Of a stretch of DNA of 64,000 nt, positions 19,956 through 29,602 are shown piece after piece (the stretch's first letter is position 1; every line of letters starts with the position of its first letter). The translations under genes and the position numbers were made by a program. The notes beneath the pieces are model-generated. The model worked only from the letters and a program-made list of their open reading frames with translations, was not told the DNA's origin and made no database searches. Source of the stretch: Bacteroides sp. 519 (GTDB lineage: Bacteria > Bacteroidota > Bacteroidia > Bacteroidales > Bacteroidaceae); the NCBI RefSeq assembly GCF_010500955.1, contig NZ_QVMJ01000006.1:1-64000 (forward strand), given 5' to 3'.

Positions 19956-22800
19956 ATGAAAGACCGGATTCTAACTTTACTCTCTCTGTTGCTCATTTTT
20001 AATTCAGCACTTGCTAACTGGCAACGCTCCATTACCAATTACAACCGACATGAATATAAAGCTGCAAATCAAAACTGGATGATAAGTCAGCACGAAAATG
20101 GTTGGATGTATTTTGCCAACAACAAAGGATTATTAGAGTTTGATGGGGTAACCTGGAACACCTACTCTATTCATAATGCAAAAACTCGTGCTGTAAAACA
20201 AGGTAAAGATGGTCGCATTTATGTGGGAGGGCTAGGACAGTTTGGTTACTTCTCTCCTAACAAATATGGTGGTTTAGATTATACTTGTTTATCCGACAGC
20301 TTGGACACAAAAAGATCTGCAGGAAACATCTGGCACATACACCTTAGATGATCGGGTTTATTTTCAGGCAGATCTTGCAGTATATTACCTAGAGAATGAC
20401 ATTTTGCATAAAGTTAAATGTCCAGATGGGGTTATATATTCAACCATTATCAATAATAAATTCTATGCAACCTCATTTCGTGGTGTATATTTTCTTAATG
20501 GAGATTCGTTTACTTTGCTTCCCAATACTGCATCAGCTACAAAAACAAAAACTGTAGGAATATTCCCTTTTGAAGAGAAGCTATTAATTGTTAGTGCACT
20601 AGATGGAATATTTTTATACGATGGAATGAGTACTACCCAATTTTATAGTACTACTGATTCGTTTTTAGAAAACAACCAGTTACTATGCTCAGCCATGAAA
20701 GATTCTTTGTTAGCATTAGGGTCTGTACAAGATGGAATTCTATTATTAAACATGAAGAATGGTGAAACCGAGAAAATATCAATTAAAAACGGTTTGCAAA
20801 ATAAAACTGTATTATCTATGTTTTTCGACCGGGAGAATAATTTATGGTTAGGGCTTGACAATGGAATAGACTGTATTCATCTTAATCTACCTATGTTTGC
20901 TCTGTTAAGCAATAAATCTACAATCGGTTCAGGATATACCTCACTTTTTTATAAAAACAAATTATATTTAGGAACAAATCAGGGACTTTATGCTACTGAT
21001 TATCCTATTAAACTAACCGAAGAGACTAATCTCAAATTTATTCAAGGAACTGAAGGACAAGTGTGGTCGCTTCTGGAATACGACAACAAAATATTTTGCG
21101 GAGGAGTTAATGCACTTATAGTATATGATGGAATTAATGGCTACAAGATTAAGGGAATAAGAGGAATATGGGCTCTATCTACCTCAAAACAACATCCGGA
21201 ATACATCATTGCCGGAACATATTTTGGATTATATATTCTGAAAAAAGTAGGCGATGAATGGGTTATGTCGCATCGGGTTGCCAATGCTAATTATCCTGCC
21301 AAAAACATGTATATCGAAGAGGTAACCGGAGCCATCTGGATAACAAACAAAGAAAAAGGACTTTTCCGGCTTACCTTGAGCGATGATTTAAAAACCGCAC
21401 AAGTAAAGAACTACAATAACAGTTCGCTTCCTGCCGGCGATAATACATATATAACCCAGATAAACGACGAGATAATTATTGCCTCCCGCCAGGGATTGTT
21501 TCGCTACAATCAAATAAAAGACAAGTTGGAAAGGCATGAGATACTCGAAAACACACTCGAAGGAAGCGTTCCTTATACCTATATTACACAAGATGCCAAA
21601 AACAACATTTGGTATGCCAGCAACGGAACATTAAAGTTTGTACATTATCAGCCCGAAACCGGTACATGGAAAAGAAACCAAAGCGAATCGTATTTAAGAG
21701 ATTATCTTATTGAAGACTTTGAACATGTAGCTGTTTATGGACAGAACGATGCACTGATTGGGACGGAAGAGGGTTTCTGCCTGCTCGATTTCAGCAAAAA
21801 CATCCGGAAAGAATATCCGTTGAATCTTCAAATCAGGAAAGTGTACCTCACCCTTCGTAAAGACTCGCTGGTATATGGACGGAATTATACATACGATAAT
21901 TCTCCCTTGATTATACCTTATACTAATAACTCTATAAAGATAGAATATAGCTTGAATAACTATGCCCAGCTTTTTGTTACCCAATATTCGTATAAACTAA
22001 GCGGTAGTGGTTATAGCGAATGGAGCGAGTTCAGCGAAAACAATATTAAAGAATACACCAATCTTCCGGAAGGTAAATACACATTTCATGTAAAAACATC
22101 CATTGCCGAAGATATGGAAGAGATAACGGCATCTTTTAACTTTGAAGTGCTTCCACCGTGGTACAGAAGTTGGTATGCCTATGCCATTTATACACTGGCC
22201 ATTATACTGGCTATTCTATATTTATATTATAAGTTTATAGTGGGGCAACAAAAAACCATCCGGAAGAAAGAGATGGAGATAATCAAGCAAAAAGAAGAGA
22301 ACACAAAGAAGGACGAGAAGATTGTTTCGCTGAAAGAAAAGAACCTGCAAGCAGAACTGAAACATAAATCGGACGAACTGATACGAACCACACTTAACAT
22401 TGTTCGTAAAAACGAGATGCTGCAAAACATTAAAAAGGAAGCTGTTTCCATATCACGTTCTATTGATGATGAGAACCTGCCCAACATACGCCGCAAAGTT
22501 ATCCGTTTAATTAATAGTGTAGATACCAACCTGGAACACGATGATGATTTGCAGGCTTTCCAAACCACATTCGATTCTGTTCATCATGATTTCTTTGAGA
22601 AACTGGATAAACAATTCCCCGAACTGAACAAGAAAGAAAAACTGCTTTGTGCTTATATCCGGATGGATTTAATGTCGAAAGAAATAGCACCTTTAATGAA
22701 TATCTCACTTCGTGGAGTAGAGATTAGCCGGTACCGGTTAAGGAAGAAATTACAATTGAGTCAGGAGGATAACCTGGCGGAGTTTTTGCAACGGTTATAG
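19956..22800 (+). pseudogene. PUL regulator (propeller, Y_Y_Y, TM, LuxR-type HTH), frameshifted
   Basis: Two adjacent frames form one SusR-like regulator. The first begins MKDRILTLLSLLLIFNSALA (signal peptide) with NWMISQHENGWMYFANNKGLLEFDG and runs to GNIWH, then stops at 20351. In the next frame translation would continue with TYTLDDRVYFQADLAVYYLEN and run without interruption to 22800. One extra base near 20336 explains the break. The downstream part holds propeller repeats, a Y_Y_Y domain (QYSYKLSGSGYSEWSEF), one membrane helix (WYAYAIYTLAIILAILYLYY), a coiled coil, and a C-terminal HTH (MSKEIAPLMNISLRGVEISR). There is no kinase domain. The family senses glycan in the periplasm and activates the adjacent sus operon. 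If the frameshift is real, PUL induction is probably lost. Confidence 0.85.
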
Positions 22801-22850
22801 TTTTTATTTAGACACGGATTACGTGGGATTACACGGATTTAATTTGAATT

Positions 22851-23182
22851 AAAACACAGAGGCACAGAAACACTGAGCTTTTCCTTGTGCTGAACACGGA
22901 GTTATTGTATGACAAAAAACGAAGCCTCGTGAGCTTTGTTTTCTCTTTGCCGCATAGCGGCTTCCTGTTCATAGCCCCGTGTGGAAGCACGGGGTGTGGC
23001 ACCTTTCCTTGCGCCCCATCGGGGTGCTATGTTATTTTCCACATAGCACCCCGATGGGGCGCTTGCCATATTTGCTTTTGGGGTCCCCGCGCTTCCGCAC
23101 GGGGCTATGAACAGATAGCCACTACGTGGCCCTCTGTGTTCAGCACAAGGAAAAGCTCCGTGTTTCTGTGCCTCTGTGTTTT
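22851..23182. repeat. Giant nested palindrome, 51-bp arms (copy 1)
   Basis: The outer arms 22851-22901 and 23132-23182 are reverse complements with two mismatches (AAAACACAGAGGCACAGAAA and onward). Inside lie a second pair around GTTCATAGCCCCGTG and CACGGGGCTATGAAC, and a third around CGCCCCATCGGGGTGCTATG and its complement. It therefore folds almost end to end. Apparent reading frames through it are by-products of the palindrome. Related elements lie at 34021-34141 (half) and 52713-52964. Confidence 0.9.
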
Positions 23183-23249
23183 AATTTTAGTATACTCTAG
23201 TATCTCTAGTATTCTAATTTATCTCCCCAGAAGATTTTCGGCGAAAAAA

Positions 23250-23348
23250 GTGTCACAAGTGCAACATCGCTATAACACTCTAAAATTCAATTAATTGCAG
23301 TGTGACACTTTGTGTTTTTAAGAAAAATAAGTACCACCGAAGTGTCAC
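23250..23348. repeat. Three dispersed GTGTCAC words
   Basis: GTGTCAC occurs at 23250 and 23342 and inverted (GTGACAC) at 23302, in the gene-free stretch before the primase/VirE-type gene. The same word makes up the array at 9868-9946. They may be binding sites; alone they are weak evidence. Confidence 0.35.
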
Positions 23349-23456
23349 ATTTTGCCAATTCCTCACTAAAAAGCAGTAGATTTCTTTGTTCATCCTTATG
23401 CAATTCTTTATATTTGCTACAAAGAACTTTTGCTTATTGCATTAAATTCTTCTTGC

Positions 23457-23564
23457 GCACACCCGGGTGTGCAATATTGGTACACCCGGGTGTACAATGC
23501 CCGTACACCCGGATGTACAAGACGTGTAGACCCGGGTGTACACACTATTAACACCCGGGTGTAC
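23457..23564. repeat. Five 16-bp palindromes at exact 23-bp period
   Basis: Copies of GTACACCCGGGTGTAC start at 23457, 23480, 23503, 23526 and 23549, each exactly 23 bp apart, with unrelated 7-bp spacers. Copy 1 is GCACACCCGGGTGTGC, changed at two positions that keep the palindrome perfect. Copies 3 and 4 each have one mismatch, and copy 5 has two changes at its left edge. The array ends 82 bases before the start codon of the primase/VirE-like gene. It looks like an iteron or a multi-site operator for a dimeric DNA-binding protein. Confidence 0.9.
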
Positions 23565-23646
23565 ACAAAACAAAGCAATAAGGATTAGAAACAAAACAAA
23601 GTAGTATCAGCTATTTATCACAATACATTTTTAAAGCCAAAGCACA

Positions 23647-25725
23647 ATGAAAATAACCAGTTATCGCAAGGACGGAGAAACACAAACACAACGCACGTTA
23701 GAGTTAGAAACCGCACTGGATGCTATGCGTACCGAAATAAAATCGAAACCCGTATCCATGTTACGCGAGAATTTAATGCATATTTCTCCCGGCCGACAAA
23801 GTGAGTACGCTCCTAAATTACCCATATTTATATTTACCGGTGTGTTTGGCAAGAAAGATAAACAGCAGCAACTGCTCTCGTACAACGGTTTGGTAACCAT
23901 CGAAATAAACAAGCTAGCCAATTTACACGAAGCAGCCAATTTACGCAATCTGGCAGCTTCATTGCCCCAAACGTTGGTTGCTTTTGTTGGTTCGAGCGGA
24001 CGAAGCGTTAAAATAATTATTCCTTTCACGTTGATGGATGGCACACTTCCCGAAGAACGCGAATTCATTGAACTGTTTCATGCACAAGCCTACCGCGATG
24101 CCGTAAAATGGTATCAGCCACAGATGAAACGAGAAATTGATTTAAAGAAACCCACATTAGAAAGGGGATGCCGGATGTCTTTCGATCCCCAATTATACTA
24201 TAATCCACAAGCAGCGGCCATTCGCATAGAGCAACCGGTACGCATGCCGACCGAACCAACATACCAGGAAGTACAACAAGCCATTAGCGACCCTTTGCTA
24301 CGGCTCATTCCGGGTTACGAGCGTTTTCGTATTATATCGACCCTGTTCGATACTTCGTTAAACGATGCCATTGCCCAACTTCCCCGGATCGACTGGGAGA
24401 AAGACGAGCTGAAACCCTTCTTTACCCGGTTAGCCGAAAACTGTTACAAGTCGGGCATACCCGAAGAAGAGGCTGTGAAATGGACCACACTGCACGAAGA
24501 CCTTAAGAAATACGAGATACAGATACGAAACAACTTTCGGAGTGTGTACATGCTGAAGAAAAAATTTGGTGGAAAACCCTGTATATCCTTGTCGGTAACA
24601 TTAGTAGCTCAGTTAGACGAATTTATGAACCGCAGGTACCAGTTCAGGCGAAACACAGTGAAAGGAATGGTTGAGTTCCGCGAACTGAAGTCTTTTTACT
24701 TCGACTTCCGCCCACTAACCAAACAGGCAATGAACAGTATTTCGCTGAATGCCACAGCCGAAGGCATCAACGCCTGGGATGCCGACATTAAGCGTTATAT
24801 CGAATCGGACCGCGTACCTGTGTACAACCCTATCGAAGAATACCTTTTAAACCTCCCTGCTTGGGATGGTAACGACCGCATCCGTGCTTTAGCGAACTGT
24901 GTGAAATGTAAAAATCCCCGTTGGCCCGATTTGTTTTATACTTGGTTTCTGTCCATGGTAGCCCATTGGCAACAAATCGACCATCGGCACGCCAACAGTA
25001 CCTTGCCCTTATTAGTTGGTAATCAGGGTTGTGGCAAATCAACATTCTGCTTAAACATACTACCTGTTGAACTGCGCGATTACTATACCGATAGTATTGA
25101 CTTTAGCAACCGTCGCAACGTAGAGTATGCTTTAGGCCGGTTTGCGCTTATCAATATGGACGAGTTCGATTCCATTAGTTCATCATACCAGGGATTTATG
25201 AAGCACATTCTGCAAAAGGCTGTTGTACAAACCCGCTTACCTTATGCAGGTACTACGGATGTGATTCGCCGGTATGCCACATTTATTGCTACAAGTAATA
25301 ATTTCGATTTACTATCAGATCCCACAGGTAATCGTCGTTTTATTTGTGTAGAAGTAGAGGGCATTATTGACTACACACAACCTATTGATTACAGACAACT
25401 CTATGCACAGGCTCTACAGGCCGTACGCAATAAAGAGCGATACTGGTATACCCACGAGGACGAAGCTTACATAACTTTGTGCAACCAATGTTTCTTACGG
25501 GTTACACCCGAAGAGGAAATGGTGCTAACATACTTCCGCACACCTGTTGGCAATGAACCATACGAAGAGTTAACATCCACCGAATTGCTAACAAGGGTAC
25601 GCAGCAAACATGCCGGATTCAATTTTAGTCGTACAGCAGCAATGACCTTGGGGCGTTCGCTAAAAAACAAGTTTGAGTCGAGAAGAGCGCGTAATGGTAC
25701 GGTGTATAGGGTGGTTGAGGTTTAG
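23647..25725 (+). CDS. BT4734-like / VirE-domain primase-helicase-type protein
   Basis: This 692-residue cytoplasmic protein resembles Bacteroidota proteins with an N-terminal BT4734-like domain (primase-related fold; residues about 50-190, with VGSSGRSVKIIIPF and RGCRMSFDPQLYYNP). A VirE-type P-loop ATPase follows at about 395-600, with Walker A VGNQGCGKST and Walker-B-like ALINMDEFD. A short C-terminal domain closes it. Such proteins are linked to mobile DNA and replicative primase-helicases of phages and plasmids. No integrase, relaxase or capsid gene is near, so it may be a relic or a solitary domesticated gene. The 23-bp palindrome array immediately upstream could be its binding site or an origin. 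The family resemblance is good; a replication role is inferred. Confidence 0.8.
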   Translation: MKITSYRKDGETQTQRTLELETALDAMRTEIKSKPVSMLRENLMHISPGRQSEYAPKLPIFIFTGVFGKKDKQQQLLSYNGLVTIEINKLANLHEAANLRNLAASLPQTLVAFVGSSGRSVKIIIPFTLMDGTLPEEREFIELFHAQAYRDAVKWYQPQMKREIDLKKPTLERGCRMSFDPQLYYNPQAAAIRIEQPVRMPTEPTYQEVQQAISDPLLRLIPGYERFRIISTLFDTSLNDAIAQLPRIDWEKDELKPFFTRLAENCYKSGIPEEEAVKWTTLHEDLKKYEIQIRNNFRSVYMLKKKFGGKPCISLSVTLVAQLDEFMNRRYQFRRNTVKGMVEFRELKSFYFDFRPLTKQAMNSISLNATAEGINAWDADIKRYIESDRVPVYNPIEEYLLNLPAWDGNDRIRALANCVKCKNPRWPDLFYTWFLSMVAHWQQIDHRHANSTLPLLVGNQGCGKSTFCLNILPVELRDYYTDSIDFSNRRNVEYALGRFALINMDEFDSISSSYQGFMKHILQKAVVQTRLPYAGTTDVIRRYATFIATSNNFDLLSDPTGNRRFICVEVEGIIDYTQPIDYRQLYAQALQAVRNKERYWYTHEDEAYITLCNQCFLRVTPEEEMVLTYFRTPVGNEPYEELTSTELLTRVRSKHAGFNFSRTAAMTLGRSLKNKFESRRARNGTVYRVVEV

Positions 25726-25746
25726 GTGGAATTAATAAAAAATGCT

Positions 25747-27420
25747 ATGAAAACGAATATCTTATTTAATTACATTATATCCTTATGTCTTTTTTGTTGT
25801 TCATGTACCTCAGGAAAGATATCTAACACAATATTATTGCAAGCCGATTCACTTATAGAGTGCTGTTCTGACAGTGTATTGTTGTTGTTACAAAGCATTG
25901 AACAACCACAAAGCATGAGTAAAGCAGAACAAGCTTTGTATGCATTGCTAAAAACCCAGGCAGATGACAAAAATTATGTCACACATACTTGTGATTCGTT
26001 GATACAGGTAGCAGTAGATTATTACAAAGACCGGAATGATTATGATAAAAAGATTAGGGCATACTTTTATTTAGGAAGTGTGTATCGGGATATGGGAATG
26101 AGAACTGAGGCAATAAAAGTTTTCTTGAAAGTCAAAAGAGATATACAGAAGAATAACCTAAATAGCAGGCTATTATATCTTACTCATATTAATTTAACAT
26201 CACTATATGAAAATCAGGATTTCTATCCGGATGCAATGAACGAGAGTAGAGAGGCCTATTATAATTGTATCATTAGAAATGACTCCTTAGACCTCGTTTA
26301 CCCAATGATGGATATTGGCCGCCTTTTTTTATATAGCGACAATATTGATAGTTCGTTGTTATATCAAAAACAAGCGTTAACTATAATAGAGAATAGTAAC
26401 GATCAAACCTTGTATCCGGTTATTTTAAGAAACATTGCTCATGCACATGATTTAAACCATGAATCGGAACAAGCAAACTATTATATCACAAAAGCTCTGA
26501 ATGCATCTACCATTAAAGCAGATAGCCTTTCCTTTCTTTATATAAAAGGTAAAATATTACGCAATCTCAATAATGAAGATTCTGCCAGAGTCTGTTTTAA
26601 CTACAGTAAGAATAGTGAAGATATATACACGCAAGCGTCCAGTTATTTGGCTTTGTATGAACTTGAAAAAAAAGTAGGAAACTGGGAGAAAAGTCTGGAG
26701 TCAATGGACATTTATTATGCACTTCAAGATTCCTTGTACAATATAAAAAGACATGCTGAAGTAGCCTCCTTGATGACTAAACATGAAATAGAGATAGGAC
26801 TACAAAATCTGAAGAACAAACAAAAAAACGAACGATTGTTAATGATTGCTGTTTTTTTAATGTTGATCTTCGCTTGTTTCTTTGTTTTTATGTGGCTATA
26901 CAACCAAAAGAAAAAGCAATTAATAGAACAACAAGAATCCATTATTCAAATACAGACAAAAGCCTTGTATGCAGAGATTGATCATTCACCAATTATGATT
27001 GATGATGAGATAATAGAGATTGATGACATAAAAGAGGAGTCTTTTATTCGGATAAAAGAGCAATTAACCGTTCAAGCTAATCTGTTTAAAGAAGAACAGG
27101 TCTATAAAAATATACTTTTGTTAGTAACAAATGCTTCTGAAGAAAACTGCCGTATTCCCGATTCAAACAGAAAAGAAGTATTGAAAACAGTACGCAGTTT
27201 CTTTTGTATGGTTATCAATGAACTTATGGAGGCCTACCCTATCACAAAAACTGATGCTGAGTTTTGTGTTTTCTGCTTTTTGGGTTTTTCTTATAAAGAG
27301 ATTGTTTTATTCTTTGCTTTTTCAAGTACAGATGTTTGTAAAACACGAAAGAATCGTATAAAATCTAAACTAAAATCTGAAGAAATGTTTTCGTTTTTGT
27401 TCTATTCAAAAAGACAATAA
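25747..27420 (+). CDS. Membrane-anchored TPR regulator with C-terminal HTH
   Basis: The ATG at 25747 gives a lipoprotein-like signal (MKTNILFNYIISLCLFCCSC); a GTG seven codons upstream is less likely. Residues about 30-340 contain TPR-like helical repeats (RAYFYLGSVYRDMGMRTEAI, YVYPMMDIGRL-like units). One membrane helix (LLMIAVFLMLIFACFFVFMW) and a coiled coil follow. The last 60 residues have an HTH-like segment (ITKTDAEFCVFCFLGFSYKE). This layout is a common Bacteroidota one-component regulator. It lies 22 bases after the VirE-type gene and just upstream of the secreted protease locus, so it is a candidate regulator of that locus. Confidence 0.8.
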   Translation: MKTNILFNYIISLCLFCCSCTSGKISNTILLQADSLIECCSDSVLLLLQSIEQPQSMSKAEQALYALLKTQADDKNYVTHTCDSLIQVAVDYYKDRNDYDKKIRAYFYLGSVYRDMGMRTEAIKVFLKVKRDIQKNNLNSRLLYLTHINLTSLYENQDFYPDAMNESREAYYNCIIRNDSLDLVYPMMDIGRLFLYSDNIDSSLLYQKQALTIIENSNDQTLYPVILRNIAHAHDLNHESEQANYYITKALNASTIKADSLSFLYIKGKILRNLNNEDSARVCFNYSKNSEDIYTQASSYLALYELEKKVGNWEKSLESMDIYYALQDSLYNIKRHAEVASLMTKHEIEIGLQNLKNKQKNERLLMIAVFLMLIFACFFVFMWLYNQKKKQLIEQQESIIQIQTKALYAEIDHSPIMIDDEIIEIDDIKEESFIRIKEQLTVQANLFKEEQVYKNILLLVTNASEENCRIPDSNRKEVLKTVRSFFCMVINELMEAYPITKTDAEFCVFCFLGFSYKEIVLFFAFSSTDVCKTRKNRIKSKLKSEEMFSFLFYSKRQ

Positions 27421-27440
27421 TCAGCAAACATCGTAAATTC

Positions 27441-27488
27441 GTTACCTTATTGTTACCTGCTCCGGTAAAATGTTACCTAAATGTTACC
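27441..27488. promoter_or_regulatory. Paired GTTACC direct repeats, probable operator
   Basis: GTTACC occurs at 27441, 27452, 27472 and 27483: two pairs, each 11 bp apart, with 31 bp between pairs. One inverted half (GGTAA) lies between them at 27464. They sit 30-80 bases upstream of the -7 box at 27520, where an activator would bind. The adjacent TPR/HTH regulator is the obvious candidate protein. The pattern is directly visible; the function is inferred. Confidence 0.55.
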
Positions 27489-27519
27489 TTCGTTATAGAA
27501 GTCAACACTTCGTTCTTAT

Positions 27520-27549
27520 TAATTTTGCGCTCAACAATTAACGTAATAA
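27520..27549 (+). promoter_or_regulatory. Promoter and leader shared with 30495-30523
   Basis: The -7 box TAATTTTG (27520-27527) is followed four bases later by CAACAATTAACGTAATAA (27532-27549). The same 18-mer occurs at 30506-30523 at the same distance from a similar box. The first six codons of the two downstream genes are also identical. Confidence 0.65.
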
Positions 27550-27558
27550 ATTTAAGTA

Positions 27559-27924
27559 ATGAGAACGAAACTACTATTACTAATTCTATCCTGTACAGTA
27601 TTAAATGTTTTTGCAAATTCTCTTAATGAAACAGCAAAAGAGATTGATATAAAAACAACAGATGTTAAAAGAGTACGCTCTTTATTAGTGATTCCTGTTA
27701 GAGCTTTTATAGACAAAACTACAATTCTATTGGAATTTGTATACCTATGCGAATCGGCAACTGTTACAATTATGAATGAGGATACTGGCTGTATGGTGTA
27801 TTCTAATACAATTATGAATCTAAATGATTTCACTATTGAATTGTTTGGGGAAGATAGTGGTAATTATAGGTTAGAGTTGACAGTGGATGGAAAGAGGTAT
27901 GATGGGGAGTTTTGGTTGGAGTGA
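27559..27924 (+). CDS. Small secreted DUF3244-like protein
   Basis: This 121-residue protein has a signal peptide (MRTKLLLLILSCTVLNVFA) and a predicted beta-sandwich of about 95 residues (IDKTTILLEFVYLCESATVT ... GNYRLELTVDGKRYDGEF), resembling the DUF3244 family of small Bacteroidota secreted proteins. It is the first gene after a strong promoter and precedes a C10 cysteine protease. C10 proteases are sometimes encoded beside small secreted inhibitors, so an inhibitor or accessory role is possible but not shown by any motif. Confidence 0.75.
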   Translation: MRTKLLLLILSCTVLNVFANSLNETAKEIDIKTTDVKRVRSLLVIPVRAFIDKTTILLEFVYLCESATVTIMNEDTGCMVYSNTIMNLNDFTIELFGEDSGNYRLELTVDGKRYDGEFWLE

Positions 27925-27982
27925 AAATAGTAAAATTAAATTTAATGAGCATTATAATATTGAATATTTAAAAACTAACATT

Positions 27983-29581
27983 ATGAAAAACAAAACTCTA
28001 TTCTTTTTATGTATTATTTCTCTAGTTGTGATATCCTGTAATAATGAGGATTCACTGGAACATTCTTTTGTCGAAGGTGTAGAATTTACAGATGCCGAAT
28101 TGACTGCTTTATTTCAGATGCGTGGCGAAGACCATAAAGTTGATATAAGTGAAGCTACCAACTTTGCCAATGATGTAATTGGTTTCCTTGACGGAGATAT
28201 ATCTACACGGACTGCATCTCCAAGAAAAATTAGTTCTGTAACTGCACTGACTTCTGAATCTACACAGCCACTTACGAGATCATTTGATGGGAAAACGATA
28301 GAAATACCTGATACCATTGCCTATCTTTTCAATTTTGATAATGAGGCTGGATTCACCATTGTGTCAGGAGATAAACGGATTGGTGCTCCCATACTTGGAT
28401 ATGGTGCTGCGGGTTCTCTGACAGAAGAGGTTGATAATCCTGGGCTGATCGGTTCGTTGCTTGATGTTGAAAATTACATTGTGCAATCCATTACTAACTA
28501 TGAAAATCAGATAGATTCCATAACGGGTGATATTCTGAATAAGTTGATTGCAGAGAAATCTGCCACAAGAGCAATTAATGATCTTGGTATGAGAAATGAC
28601 TACCTTCAGCAATATGAATTAATTGTTGATGAATCAGGCCCAGTAGCACTTCCTCCTACTACTACAACCACAAGCACTACTGTTGGTCGCTGGGTAACTA
28701 CTGCGCAGGTTCAACCACTTTTGCCTGTAGAATGGAACCAAAAATTTCCTTTTAATCATCGTGTGAAGAACAAAAATGGTTGCACTGATGCGCCTGCAGG
28801 TTGTGTAGCTATAGCATTAGCTCAAATAATGGCTTATTGGCAGTATCCAGCTCGCGTAGACAATAATACTTTTAATTGGCCTCTGATGAGAAGTTATACA
28901 GCAAGACTTGGTGCATACCCGAATATATCTGATAAAAAGCAATTTAATAGATTTGAGAATCAATATTCTTCATTGTCTACTGATGAACGAAATTTTATTT
29001 CGCAGGTTTCTTCTCTTGTCGAACTTATCGGTTCACGCACTGGAATGAAGTACACAGATGATGGAAGTTCTGCATCAACGACTAATGCTATGAGATTTTT
29101 ATCTTATATTGGATATAATACACAAGGTATCACAGGCTACAACTATGACAGAGTTATACACTCATTAGATAATCGACAACCTGTATACACGAGTGGGTAC
29201 TCCGAAAAAGTCCAACATCGAATAAAAATTATATGGACTATTGGAACTTGGAGTGAGTATAAGCAAGGGCATGCTTGGGTAATTGATGGTTATCTCAAAA
29301 GGAAAAAAGCCACAACTGTTCGTGTTATAGTTAAAAACAGATCTACTGGAGTTGTTGTTAGCCAAACTAGCACAACCACATACAGTTATGCTAATTATCT
29401 TCACCACAATTGGGGATGGGAGGGTGAAAATGGTTATTATTATAACTCTTATATTGTGGCAGGAAGTTATGATGCTTATGATCCAGATAACTTGTCATCA
29501 AATACCCGAGCAAAAATAACTTATGATGAAAAGAATTTTCAATTCATAAAAGAAATTTGTCCTTACATAAAATCTCGCTAA
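27983..29581 (+). CDS. C10-family (streptopain-like) cysteine protease lipoprotein
   Basis: The ATG at 27983 gives a lipoprotein signal (MKNKTLFFLCIISLVVISC); the longer frame has no signal. A propeptide follows (NEAGFTIVSGDKRIGAPILG, the SpeB-type pro-region motif), then the catalytic domain. Cys274 lies in PAGCVAIALAQIMAYW, His430 in GHAWVIDGY, and NWGWEGENGYY follows, all as in family C10. The length (533) is normal. It is probably an extracellular, surface-anchored protease made as a zymogen. It shares a transcript with the small DUF3244-like gene upstream and probably with the lipoprotein downstream. Confidence 0.92.
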   Translation: MKNKTLFFLCIISLVVISCNNEDSLEHSFVEGVEFTDAELTALFQMRGEDHKVDISEATNFANDVIGFLDGDISTRTASPRKISSVTALTSESTQPLTRSFDGKTIEIPDTIAYLFNFDNEAGFTIVSGDKRIGAPILGYGAAGSLTEEVDNPGLIGSLLDVENYIVQSITNYENQIDSITGDILNKLIAEKSATRAINDLGMRNDYLQQYELIVDESGPVALPPTTTTTSTTVGRWVTTAQVQPLLPVEWNQKFPFNHRVKNKNGCTDAPAGCVAIALAQIMAYWQYPARVDNNTFNWPLMRSYTARLGAYPNISDKKQFNRFENQYSSLSTDERNFISQVSSLVELIGSRTGMKYTDDGSSASTTNAMRFLSYIGYNTQGITGYNYDRVIHSLDNRQPVYTSGYSEKVQHRIKIIWTIGTWSEYKQGHAWVIDGYLKRKKATTVRVIVKNRSTGVVVSQTSTTTYSYANYLHHNWGWEGENGYYYNSYIVAGSYDAYDPDNLSSNTRAKITYDEKNFQFIKEICPYIKSR

Positions 29582-29602
29582 TCACATTGAAACAATAAAC
29601 TT

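Noticed and set aside
19956..22800. Programmed ribosomal frameshifting in the PUL regulator
   Set aside because: The region around 20336 has no slippery heptamer or stable downstream structure, and the family is encoded in one frame elsewhere.
22887..23294. A 135-codon frame through the giant palindrome
   Set aside because: It reads straight through inverted repeats, has no signal, domain or family resemblance, and has no separate promoter.
23457..23564. Possible CRISPR array
   Set aside because: The repeats are 16-bp palindromes with only 7-bp spacers, and no cas genes are present. The spacing fits protein-binding sites instead.
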